From assembly GCA_020350305.1 (NCBI GenBank), contig CP070709.1, forward strand, positions 1,063,247-1,084,683: 21,437 bases of DNA, read 5' to 3'. This stretch comes from Candidatus Bathyarchaeota archaeon (GTDB lineage: Archaea > Thermoproteota > Bathyarchaeia > Bathyarchaeales > Bathyarchaeaceae). A model generated the notes under the pieces. The model was not told the DNA's origin, ran no database searches, and was given only the letters and a program-made list of their open reading frames with translations. A program made the translations under genes and the position numbers. Position 1 is the stretch's first letter; the number at the start of each line of letters is the position of its first letter. Below, in pieces: positions 15,033 to 21,437 of this stretch.

Positions 15033-17192
15033 TTATGTAATTTTCTTGATTTTCTCCTTCTTAAGAGGTAATTCATCGTCTAGATATCTCCAGTTATACA
15101 TTTTCTCAATTCTTAGGAAATGCCTGAGACCTTTTTCGGTCTTTTTCTTGTAGACGTGTATCTCCCCTTGAAACAGGTCCAAGATTGCTTGAACTTCTTG
15201 TGACGAATGCATATGAGGGTTCATCACCGCTAGTGTGGTAAACCCTCGCGATTTGAATCTTGGAATGAGTGCGGTTAACCACTTTCTTGTGGAGACTGCG
15301 CGGTGTTGCAGCAAGACGTCGGAAACGATTTCGATGCAGACTCTCCTTGCTATCTTTGGCGTTTTGTCGAGTTTCCGAAAAGCAGATGTCAACGCGATGC
15401 CAATTTCCGTTAAGTTCTCAACCCCCCTTAGCTTGAATACGTTGGGCAAGCTCTTGATGACCGCGTCTGCTTCGGGATTGCATATGAAAACGTAGAAGTT
15501 TGACGAAAAATCTTCTGCGAGAACTTCTACTCCACTCGCATCAATTGTTATAAGAAAGGTTATTTGGCCTCTTGTCACCCCTGCTTTTAGGAAGTTCTCG
15601 ACTAGCAAGCCTTTTTCGTCGCATGACGGCGAGGTTAATATTACAGCATACTTTTCAGGGATCCCTCCAAGTAGCAGGTTGTCAAGGCCTTCATAACCAG
15701 ACGTGATCTGGTGCTGGGGCAAAACCTCTAAACCTCCGCGGGCGCGCGGTTTAGATTCCGTGCCTAGACTAGAAATCTTTGAGATATTCTCACAAAGGTC
15801 AACCAACCTTTGGCCTTCATTAACAATTTTTTCTAGGGATTTCCTTTTTGTGATGTCTTTTCTTTGTACCAGGAATTTGATTCTTTGAAATTGGGAAAGG
15901 TCTTTGTCGTTCAACTGAAGTTCGCCTTTCAGTTCTTCTTTCACTTTCTTTTGCTTGAGCAGACTCGAGATCAAATCCACGTTTTGCCTGAAACCTCTGA
16001 ACGGTAGATATCCAAACTCTACAAGTGTCACCAGACATATTTGCTCAAGGAATTGGCTAATAAATCGGTTGGCAGGGCTAATCTCATCAGATTGTAATGA
16101 ATTTCGACATCCTTCTAAAGTGGATGTTGCATTCTCTAGGTGATCTCTCACAAAACTTGCCTTAGATCGTACGTGTTTGCTTTCTGAGCGAATCAACGCG
16201 TCTACATATTCTCTGACCGCAGTTTCGTGTTGATAGTTCTTAGGATTTCTAGTTATTACATTGTATACTGTTGAAGCAAATCTGTCAAGTGTGTTGCTTG
16301 TCAATTTCAGCTTAGCTTCCTTATCAATTAGAGTTTTTACTAGGTGATAATTCACAGTCTTGGTTTCACCGCTACCCATGGTCATCGACAAGATTTCCGG
16401 ATACGTTAGCCTATAATTCTCTGCAGCTTTTTCATCACGTTTCTTCAGTGCGCTGTATAACATTGACTGGATATCTAGCGTCTTGACCCCTGTTCTGAGT
16501 TCTGGTTCAACATCTTCAACTACTCGCAGGGCTGTCTCAAATGAGACACCTAGCTTCGGATCAAGCAATGACCTCACTATCTTTCCAATGCTGAATTGCT
16601 GTTTTTCCTCGCTTCCTGACTTAATGACATACTTAATCTTTCGGTCAAATCTGGCTTTGAACAAGTCTTCAAGAATTAGTGGCTTCAAACCGGAGAGGAA
16701 GCCATCCCCCAGCCTGATACAGTCCAAGAGACCTTTTACTTCCGCTATTGCGGATTTTTTGATTCTAAATCCTTCCTCCCTTGGGTGACCTGACCTCTCA
16801 ATAGAGACAGATTCCAGAAATCCCATTTTGACAAACGCTAAGATGAGATCCCCAACCCTATCTTTGAAGTTACCTCCTTTTGTTGTCAGCGTTGGGGAGA
16901 TTTTGAGTTCTCTTGCCAACATCTCACCGATTTCTTTCCCATTTAGAGGGTTCTCTCCGATCCTAAGTAGCATCTCGAGAATAAGCAGTGACGTTATAGG
17001 CCTTTGCCCAACGGTTATTATGAACGCCAGCGATTTGTAAGGTTCTTTCAGAGTCTGCTCGTTAGATATAGCTCCAGGAAACTTCGCAGCAATAGTTCCA
17101 ACGAGGTCAGCAAACTTTTTTCTCTCATTCCTGAACTTCGCGTACTCTCCTTCCTTCAGAATATGCTCCGCGAGTTCTCGGATGGAGATCAT
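15033..17192 (-). CDS. ATP-cone protein with degenerate KaiC/RecA-like C-terminal domain
   Basis: A 719-aa multidomain protein I cannot assign to a named family. Residues 64-150 look like a winged-helix unit (LLILEMLLRIGENPLNGKEI, then LILAFVKMGFLESVS). Residues 185-268 match an ATP-cone, the nucleotide-sensing module of ribonucleotide reductases and NrdR: KYVIKSGSEEKQQFSIGKIV, ALRVVEDVEPEL, IQSMLYSALKKRDEKAAENY. Residues 280-480 are mainly helical. Residues 497-702 resemble a KaiC-type RecA fold (TSGYEGLDNLLLGGIPEKYA). Its Walker A is SPSCDEKGLL: Lys527 is kept, but the glycines and the Thr/Ser are lost. The Walker B strand reads VCIEIVSD. ATP hydrolysis there is doubtful. ATG 17192 is chosen because GAGGTGA (17198-17204) lies 5 nt upstream. 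An extended start to 17354 would read through promoter-like DNA. Confidence 0.75.
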   Translation of the reverse strand: MISIRELAEHILKEGEYAKFRNERKKFADLVGTIAAKFPGAISNEQTLKEPYKSLAFIITVGQRPITSLLILEMLLRIGENPLNGKEIGEMLARELKISPTLTTKGGNFKDRVGDLILAFVKMGFLESVSIERSGHPREEGFRIKKSAIAEVKGLLDCIRLGDGFLSGLKPLILEDLFKARFDRKIKYVIKSGSEEKQQFSIGKIVRSLLDPKLGVSFETALRVVEDVEPELRTGVKTLDIQSMLYSALKKRDEKAAENYRLTYPEILSMTMGSGETKTVNYHLVKTLIDKEAKLKLTSNTLDRFASTVYNVITRNPKNYQHETAVREYVDALIRSESKHVRSKASFVRDHLENATSTLEGCRNSLQSDEISPANRFISQFLEQICLVTLVEFGYLPFRGFRQNVDLISSLLKQKKVKEELKGELQLNDKDLSQFQRIKFLVQRKDITKRKSLEKIVNEGQRLVDLCENISKISSLGTESKPRARGGLEVLPQHQITSGYEGLDNLLLGGIPEKYAVILTSPSCDEKGLLVENFLKAGVTRGQITFLITIDASGVEVLAEDFSSNFYVFICNPEADAVIKSLPNVFKLRGVENLTEIGIALTSAFRKLDKTPKIARRVCIEIVSDVLLQHRAVSTRKWLTALIPRFKSRGFTTLAVMNPHMHSSQEVQAILDLFQGEIHVYKKKTEKGLRHFLRIEKMYNWRYLDDELPLKKEKIKKIT

Positions 17193-17228
17193 TAACGTCA
17201 CCTCAATTAGGTAATTTCCGAATCGTAC

Positions 17229-17237
17229 AATAAAAAC
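17229..17237 (-). promoter_or_regulatory. TATA-like box for the ATP-cone/KaiC-like gene
   Basis: TTTTTATTG on the minus strand lies about 40 nt upstream of ATG 17192, putting the transcript start near 17207, directly before its GAGGTGA ribosome-binding site. It supports the short start. Confidence 0.4.
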
Positions 17238-17403
17238 TATACGCGACAGAATCGGATGATGATGCGTGTATCTCAGAGCCCGAAGCTCGTGCGGTGCATG
17301 CATGTGTGACCCGTTCTCCTTGGAATTCCAGCAATCGTTAATCATTACCCACAAGATTTTTTATTCTTAAAATCGCAAGTCTTTCACTAAGAGGAAACTA
17401 ATA

Positions 17404-17808
17404 ATGAGAATTGTTAACGAAAGCCTTACGTTCTCTACGCGGGGCGAAATCGACTTTATTGATCTTACTGACAGAGTCCAAACTGTCGTGAAAAGCGCAG
17501 GCATCAAGGACGGCCTAGCCCATGTGTTTGCCCCCCACGCCACAGGCATAATAGTCCTGACAGAACATGAACCAAGTCTACTTAACGACATCAGAAACGC
17601 TCTCGAGAAATTGATTCCTAAACGCGGTCCTTATCAACATCCATCCAACGCTCATTCGCATCTACGATCGATGCTTTTCCCCCCAGACAGGACGTTGCCT
17701 ATAGTTGACGGACGAGTTGTTCTGGGTACATGGCAGTCTCTGCTTTTCATTGAAACTGACGTTTACCCAAGAAGAAGAACAGTGGTTGTGCAGGTAATTG
17801 GCGAATAG
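17404..17808 (+). CDS. YjbQ/UPF0047 family protein (secondary thiamine-phosphate synthase type)
   Basis: A 134-aa single-domain protein of the YjbQ family. Family marks are FAPHATGIIVLTEHEPSLLN, the histidine cluster HPSNAHSHLRS, LPIVDGRVVLGTWQSLLFIE and the C-terminal RRRTVVVQVIGE. Some bacterial members show weak thiamine-phosphate synthase activity in vivo; the true role is not settled. The conserved His and Asn/Glu residues suggest a metal site in a beta-barrel trimer. ATG 17404 follows GAGGAAAC. A TATA-like TTTATTCTTAAAA lies near 17360-17375. It is divergent from the ATP-cone protein. Confidence 0.93.
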   Translation: MRIVNESLTFSTRGEIDFIDLTDRVQTVVKSAGIKDGLAHVFAPHATGIIVLTEHEPSLLNDIRNALEKLIPKRGPYQHPSNAHSHLRSMLFPPDRTLPIVDGRVVLGTWQSLLFIETDVYPRRRTVVVQVIGE

Positions 17809-17888
17809 ACAGCTAACTAAAATTGAAATTCTGCTGATAAAAGCGCAATATCATCTGAAAGTATAAACTATTGACAACTGCACTGCTA

Positions 17889-18033
17889 CCAGCTTGTCTG
17901 GGACCAGACGAGCAGCCAATTGCATTGGTGAAGTTTATTTCCTATAGGAAGATGGATACGTTTGTACTTCGGTTCAATTGTTCCGGTCTTGAAAGGTGGA
18001 GTGCGAGTATTTGATTATAAAAAAGCGTTTTTT
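17889..18033 (+). ncRNA. Candidate small RNA in the YjbQ-cyclophilin gap
   Basis: The 488-nt stretch 17809-18296 has no protein gene, but it holds RNA-like features. TATAAA at 17862-17867 predicts a start near 17890. There a 9-bp hairpin begins: GCTTGTCTG (17892-17900), loop GGAC, CAGACGAGC (17905-17913), with one U-G pair that fits the + strand better than the minus strand. A second small hairpin is CCAAT-TGC-ATTGG (17916-17928). A T6 run at 18028-18033, after an A6 run, could end it. No known RNA class is recognised. Confidence 0.28.
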
Positions 18034-18062
18034 CATGGCGTTGAATGTGATTTTTGCGTCCT

Positions 18063-18230
18063 CTATATAAAAGAGTGAAGAATTCGGTTGAATTCGGCCT
18101 TTGCAGATACTGGAAAAAAGCTGAAAGCCTGCTTTTTCTGGGGGTTCGTGGTGAAGTGTACGATTGTTAACATGCTGTTCGTAGTTGGAAAAATCTAGAA
18201 ACTTTGGTTCTTCTTCATCTTATATAAACT
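18063..18230 (-). promoter_or_regulatory. Two strong minus-strand TATA-like boxes with no downstream gene
   Basis: TTTTATATAG (18072-18063 on the minus strand) and AGTTTATATAA (18230-18220) both match the archaeal TTTATATA consensus well. Neither precedes a gene on its strand: the cyclophilin fusion ends at 18297 and the next leftward coding region is far away. They may drive short leftward RNAs or be chance in AT-rich DNA. Near 18110-18135 an A-rich/T-rich hairpin (AAAAAGC and GCTTTTT) could stop such transcripts. Confidence 0.3.
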
Positions 18231-18296
18231 TCGATGATTTTCGGATGCGCGTAATGACACAAACGTAGTTTCAGAATCGCACCCACGTGCACCGCT

Positions 18297-20087
18297 CTAA
18301 TTGACAAGTTCCGCTTTAATTATTCTGACTTCTTCTAGAGGTCTATCATTTTCGTCTGTCTCTACTCCTGCAATATTGTCAACCACATCCATTCCTTGTA
18401 TCACTTTCCCAAAAACTGGATGTGCTGAGTCTAAGTGGCTATTGTCTACAAGATTAATGAAGAACTGACTGCTTCCAGTGTTTGGCCCAGCATTCGCCAT
18501 GGCTATTGTGCCCCTTTCGTTTCTATTATGATCTGTAAATTCATCCGGTATTGCGGGTATTGATGGATCTCCATATCCTGTTCCAGTAGGATCTCCTCCC
18601 TGAATCATAAAGCCGCTGATTACTCTGTGAAAAATGGTATCATCATAGATCCCTTGTTGGGTCAGGTTCTTGAAATTTCCTGTTGTGATAGGCATGTCAT
18701 CATACAACTCAATAGTAATATCGCCCATATTCGTGCTAAGTAAAACCCTAGTTGCGCTTGGTCCATTTTCATCAACTATGGTTTGGTTGGCTGCATTTTG
18801 GTATGCGATTGTGCTGTTGCCACGCCATTCGTTCATATATATTTCCATGTCTTGAGCGTTGGTCCAGTTGTCGGTTTTGTTGTATATTGCTTCGATTTCG
18901 CTTCGATCCGCATAATATCCCGCGTATGTGAAGTTATTCCATGCTAACGTATAGTCGTGGCTTGGCTTGTCTATTTCTTTTATTTCGTCCCATGCTGTCC
19001 TGATTAGGTCATGTCGTTCTGTAATCCATGTTTGATAATAATCTCCAATGATTTCCTGCAAAGTCTGATTATAGCCCTCAACATGGGGAAAGTTCTGGTC
19101 AAACGGGCTGTATTCTGATGGAAACTCGGTTGCGTCTCGGTGCATGGGCAAACGATATTTTCCGATTATGTTTTGAGCTCGTTCAGTTAGAACGTAGTCT
19201 ACGAATGCTTTTGCTTCATCGAGATGTGTGCCCTTGGCGAATATGCCAATTGGGTCAGGTTGCACGATTGTAGCCCCAAGATAGCTAAAACTCACGTGAG
19301 GAGCAGAAACCATCATCGCATCGAATCCCTTGGAATCTGGGACAACTGCCAAGGGTAGGAAGTTTGATGTGACTTGCCATGTGCTGTATATTTCGTTAGC
19401 ATCATAATGTCTGATGAAGGCAGACAGTTTAACCAGATATTCCCATCCGTTAGTCCAGTCCTCGCTCTCAAGAATCAGCATGACAAAGGGTGACATAAGT
19501 TCAGACATAATAGGATCGGTCATGGTCATATTTCCTTCGTATTTGTCAAGCGTCAAATCTGCCCAACTCTGAGGTTTAGACAAACCTTCACTGATAAGGT
19601 GATCCTCGTTGTACATTACTCCTAAGCCGTACAAACTTGCTGCGTACCACCTAGGAGTGTTTTGACTCAAATCAACTAATGGGCAGGAGTAACAGGTTTC
19701 GTCTATTTCACCATTGACGAATGGAGTTGCGTTATAAGCAAGCAGAGCACTGCCTGCCTTTTCAAAGAGGGAGAGTGGCCCGCCCCACCAAATTTCTGCG
19801 TTGGGCTTCCACGGAGCGGTTGTTGCCTTTTCGTACGCGGTTTCCGGGTCAGTTCGTGTCAGCGTAACTTCTACGGGACCCCGGTACCATTCTTTGAAGT
19901 CGGCTATTATCTCGTTTATCATCGGGTCTGGTTGATTGTGAAGAATACGGAGGCGTGAGGGGTGAGGTACGACGTAAATGTAATAACCTGCACCCACTAA
20001 GCTGACTGTAAAAATTCCGGCTATGACAATGACAACGATAGCGGAAATGGACAATTTCAGTGTATGCGAGCCTCCTTGACAGTGCAA
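18297..20087 (-). CDS. Membrane-anchored solute-binding protein fused to a cyclophilin-type peptidyl-prolyl isomerase
   Basis: One 596-aa reading frame. Residues 13-38 form a single N-terminal membrane helix (SISAIVVIVIAGIFTVSLVG) with no lipobox Cys, so the rest is probably outside the cell. Residues 45-360 resemble an AfuA/Fe3+-type periplasmic binding protein (RLRILHNQPDPMINEII, AEIWWGGPLSLFEKAGSALL, KPQSWADLTLDKYEGNM, DPIGIFAKGTHLDEAKAF). Many N-x-S/T sequons fit a surface glycoprotein. Residues 446-596 are a complete cyclophilin with FHRVISGFMIQGGD (Arg, Phe, Met, Gln of the active site), SSQFFINL and HLDSAHPVFG. No ABC permease is adjacent. TTG 20087 precedes a good AAGGAGG (20077-20071), so CTG 20060 (10 nt after it, giving MKLSISAIVV) may be the real start. 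Confidence 0.85.
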   Translation of the reverse strand: MHCQGGSHTLKLSISAIVVIVIAGIFTVSLVGAGYYIYVVPHPSRLRILHNQPDPMINEIIADFKEWYRGPVEVTLTRTDPETAYEKATTAPWKPNAEIWWGGPLSLFEKAGSALLAYNATPFVNGEIDETCYSCPLVDLSQNTPRWYAASLYGLGVMYNEDHLISEGLSKPQSWADLTLDKYEGNMTMTDPIMSELMSPFVMLILESEDWTNGWEYLVKLSAFIRHYDANEIYSTWQVTSNFLPLAVVPDSKGFDAMMVSAPHVSFSYLGATIVQPDPIGIFAKGTHLDEAKAFVDYVLTERAQNIIGKYRLPMHRDATEFPSEYSPFDQNFPHVEGYNQTLQEIIGDYYQTWITERHDLIRTAWDEIKEIDKPSHDYTLAWNNFTYAGYYADRSEIEAIYNKTDNWTNAQDMEIYMNEWRGNSTIAYQNAANQTIVDENGPSATRVLLSTNMGDITIELYDDMPITTGNFKNLTQQGIYDDTIFHRVISGFMIQGGDPTGTGYGDPSIPAIPDEFTDHNRNERGTIAMANAGPNTGSSQFFINLVDNSHLDSAHPVFGKVIQGMDVVDNIAGVETDENDRPLEEVRIIKAELVN

Positions 20088-20283
20088 CCATACAAAAGAA
20101 TTACGTTAATAGTTTTCGGTTTAAGAACCCTAAAAAGTTTAGTATTTTGCTTTCTCCTCTGACGGTGGAGATATCATCCGCATATTCCCTTCATTTCATC
20201 CTAGATGCCCCCTTTAGTCACATCTAAATATGAAAACCTGTCAATACTACAAGGCACTAATAGCAATGCTTGGAGTGAGTGAG

Positions 20284-20709
20284 ATGAGCAAACGTGTGGA
20301 AAGATGGATTGCCTGCCTGATGGCTGGACTGGATGAGTATGTTGATGAGGAGACACGAGCCAAATTGTTGGAGCAATGCGGGCGACAATGCATATCTCAG
20401 AGCTTCATCAAGAAGGCTCAAGGCATTTACCAGAAATCGGAGAATATAGATGAGTTTCTAAACAAGTTTGGGAAAGTCTACAAGCACCTACATAGAGAAG
20501 GAGACAAGGTCTACGTTGTCTACCCAAAATGTTACTGTTCTTTTGTGGGCAAAATTCCTCGAGGCAAGCTCTCAGCAACATACTGCAACTGTTCTCGGGG
20601 ATGGGCGAAGGCGTTATTTGAGGGGGCTTTGGGGAAACCAGTTGACGTTATCATTGAAGAATCAATCGTGAAGGGAGACAAACAGTGCAAGTTCCGAATC
20701 GTTTTATAA
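20284..20709 (+). CDS. Cys-rich V4R-like small protein
   Basis: A 141-aa protein that I assign only loosely. The C-terminal half has the layout of a V4R/hydrocarbon-binding-type domain: TYCNCSRGWAKALFEGALG, then VDVIIEESIVKGDKQCKFRI (the usual form is C..YC.G......G..V.V.E..C...GD..C.F.V). The N-terminal half has a Cys pair, EQCGRQC, and KCYC appears midway, so a metal or small-ligand site is possible. ATG 20284 is preferred because GGAGTGA (20272-20278) sits 5 nt before it. ATG 20230 would add 18 residues without a ribosome-binding site. It stands between the solute-binding protein, with which it is divergent, and the alkyltransferase. Function is unknown. Confidence 0.7.
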   Translation: MSKRVERWIACLMAGLDEYVDEETRAKLLEQCGRQCISQSFIKKAQGIYQKSENIDEFLNKFGKVYKHLHREGDKVYVVYPKCYCSFVGKIPRGKLSATYCNCSRGWAKALFEGALGKPVDVIIEESIVKGDKQCKFRIVL

Positions 20710-20734
20710 ATGCGTGCGGTCGTTAACACAATAG

Positions 20735-21085
20735 CTAAACCAGGATCTCTTCACTTATTCTTACCCTGCCGTTTTCGATGGGTATTCCCTCTTTCTCCAA
20801 AAGGTTCCTTCTTGATTCGGCTCCTTTTTTCTCTCCTCCGAATCCGCCATCAGATTTGACAACACGGTGACATGGAACAATGGGTGCAAGCGGGTTCTTA
20901 TGCAAGGCATTGCCAGCAGCCCGGTAAGCATGTGGTTTACCGATTTTTTGAGCTATTCTCTTGTATGTGCTGACCTTTCCCTTCGGGATCTTGAAAGTAG
21001 CAACTAGGACCGCTCTTTCGAATTCCGTCTTATTCCCCAAGAAACTGATTACGTCTTCCTCGCTTTTGATCTCCTCTTTCTTCAT
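20735..21085 (-). CDS. ogt: O6-alkylguanine-DNA alkyltransferase, minimal (MGMT family)
   Basis: A DNA-repair protein that takes alkyl groups from O6-guanine onto its own cysteine. The 116-aa product has only the C-terminal DNA-binding domain: FERAVLVATFKIPKGKVSTY, YRAAGNALHKNP with the conserved Arg, and the active motif PCHRV (71-75). Cys72 is kept, so this is not an inactive alkyltransferase-like protein, which would have Trp there. The N-terminal domain of Ogt and MGMT is missing. ATG 21085 follows GGGATGG. The TATA-like ACTTAAAAA at 21129-21121 (minus strand) fits a transcript start near 21100. Confidence 0.92.
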   Translation of the reverse strand: MKKEEIKSEEDVISFLGNKTEFERAVLVATFKIPKGKVSTYKRIAQKIGKPHAYRAAGNALHKNPLAPIVPCHRVVKSDGGFGGEKKGAESRRNLLEKEGIPIENGRVRISEEILV

Positions 21086-21120
21086 ACACCATCCCTTCTA
21101 AAACACACATCTAAGCCTCG

Positions 21121-21129
21121 TTTTTAAGT
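21121..21129 (-). promoter_or_regulatory. TATA-like box of the alkyltransferase gene
   Basis: ACTTAAAAA on the minus strand lies about 40 nt before ATG 21085, leaving a short leader that includes the GGGATGG ribosome-binding site. Sequence and spacing only. Confidence 0.35.
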
Positions 21130-21317
21130 CTTAGCACGCGCATATGTAAAATCCGGGTTCTCTGGATCTTCCCCCTGAAAGCATAGTTATGATTGGATTT
21201 GTCTATGTTGCTGACATCTACGGTAGACCCTTGTTTCGCAAAAGGTAGTGAAGAGTAGGAGAATACTGCTAAGAATTGCGAATTTTGTTTTTCACTCAAA
21301 CATTGGATATCATCCGC

Positions 21318-21350
21318 AGACTCCTCCTTTCTTCGGACGAAAAGGAGTCT
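21318..21350. promoter_or_regulatory. Strong 12-bp hairpin near the right edge
   Basis: AGACTCCT (21318-21325) pairs perfectly with AGGAGTCT (21343-21350). Inside, after a two-base CC bulge, TTTC (21328-21331) pairs with GAAA (21339-21342) around a 7-nt loop. It lies 46 nt before a possible gene start. It could be an operator, an RNA hairpin or a relic. The symmetry is direct; the role is unknown. The rest of the gap 21086-21395 holds nothing else I can support. Confidence 0.4.
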
Positions 21351-21395
21351 GAACATTCATATGAGAGATAATACTATGGGTGTACAATAATCGTG

Positions 21396-21437
21396 ATGCA
21401 CTTTGTCAGAGAAGGGCTCAAAAACGATTGGCACGTC
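21396..21437 (+). CDS. Possible start of a gene cut by the window edge
   Basis: ATG 21396 opens a 14-codon frame (MHFVREGLKNDWHV) that runs off the window. A TATA-like GATAATAC lies about 26 nt upstream, which would suit a leaderless transcript starting at this ATG. No ribosome-binding site is seen. It is too short to identify. Confidence 0.25.
   Translation, partial: MHFVREGLKNDWHV

Noticed and set aside
17193..17354. Longer start for the ATP-cone protein (54 extra residues)
   Set aside because: A GAGGTGA ribosome-binding site and a TATA-like box lie inside the extension, and the added peptide is unlike a conserved domain.
17950..18010. tRNA-like T-arm (GGTTCAATTGTTCC)
   Set aside because: The flanking stems do not pair as a T-arm, and no acceptor, D-arm or anticodon arm could be drawn.
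18015..18036. Small leaderless peptide (MKKRFFIIKYS...) on the minus strand below a TATA box
   Set aside because: The frame ends after about 20 codons and contains the A-run/T-run palindrome; too little to call a gene.
20170..21318. Repeated 13-mer GATATCATCCGCA at 20170 and 21306
   Set aside because: Several exact 13-nt matches are expected by chance in a 21-kb window counting both strands, and the flanks do not match.
21111..21356. 81-aa open frame on the minus strand
   Set aside because: It spans the alkyltransferase promoter and the right-edge hairpin, has no recognisable motif, and lacks a supporting start signal.
1..21437. CRISPR array, rRNA or insertion sequence with intact transposase
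   Set aside because: No regularly spaced repeats, no rRNA-like stretches and no transposase motifs were seen in either strand.

Overview
The window looks like a TACK-type archaeal chromosome, and a Bathyarchaeia-like lineage is my best guess. This is inferred from gene content, not from a marker phylogeny. It carries ribosomal proteins eL15, eL13 and eL33 (L35Ae), RNase P proteins Rpp30 and Pop5, a DUF54/COG1325 RNA-binding protein, a pyruvoyl-dependent arginine decarboxylase, a diphthamide ligase and a geranylgeranyl-reductase-family enzyme. Eukaryote-like eL13 next to eL15 argues against most Euryarchaeota. GTG and TTG starts are common, AT-rich TATA-like boxes precede several genes, and I found no tRNA or rRNA.

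Left third (1-7224), housekeeping. A divergent pair, hydroxyacid dehydrogenase (cut by the window edge) and glycerate 2-kinase, could carry glyoxylate/hydroxypyruvate to D-glycerate and 2-phosphoglycerate. A tight row follows: GGR-family reductase, Dph6 and eL15. After convergent arginine decarboxylase come eL13, COG1325, RNase P component 3 and RNase P component 2. This resembles a fragment of the archaeal exosome/ribosome superoperon. The two RNase P genes overlap by 104 nt.

Middle (7225-14860), more accessory. It holds a candidate structured RNA, a GYD-domain protein, a lone PD-(D/E)XK nuclease-like protein, eL33, and a MacB/FtsX-type ABC exporter pair. A catalytic-domain-only tyrosine recombinase lies 12 nt upstream of the exporter ATPase. 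The next 0.9 kb has no intact gene. It contains a previously hidden, dead copy of the same recombinase on the opposite strand (frameshift, two Trp-to-stop changes, both tyrosines replaced) and a near-perfect 18-nt inverted repeat, so it is a recombination scar. An ABC-2 drug-exporter-like pair follows.

Right third (14861-21437). It holds two unusual multidomain proteins. One is a 719-residue protein with a winged-helix-like N-terminus, an ATP-cone and a degenerate KaiC/RecA-like C-terminus. The other is a membrane-anchored extracellular solute-binding protein fused to a complete cyclophilin domain. Around them are a YjbQ-family protein, a candidate small RNA locus, a Cys-rich V4R-like protein, a minimal O6-alkylguanine-DNA alkyltransferase, and a strong hairpin before a possible gene start at the right edge.
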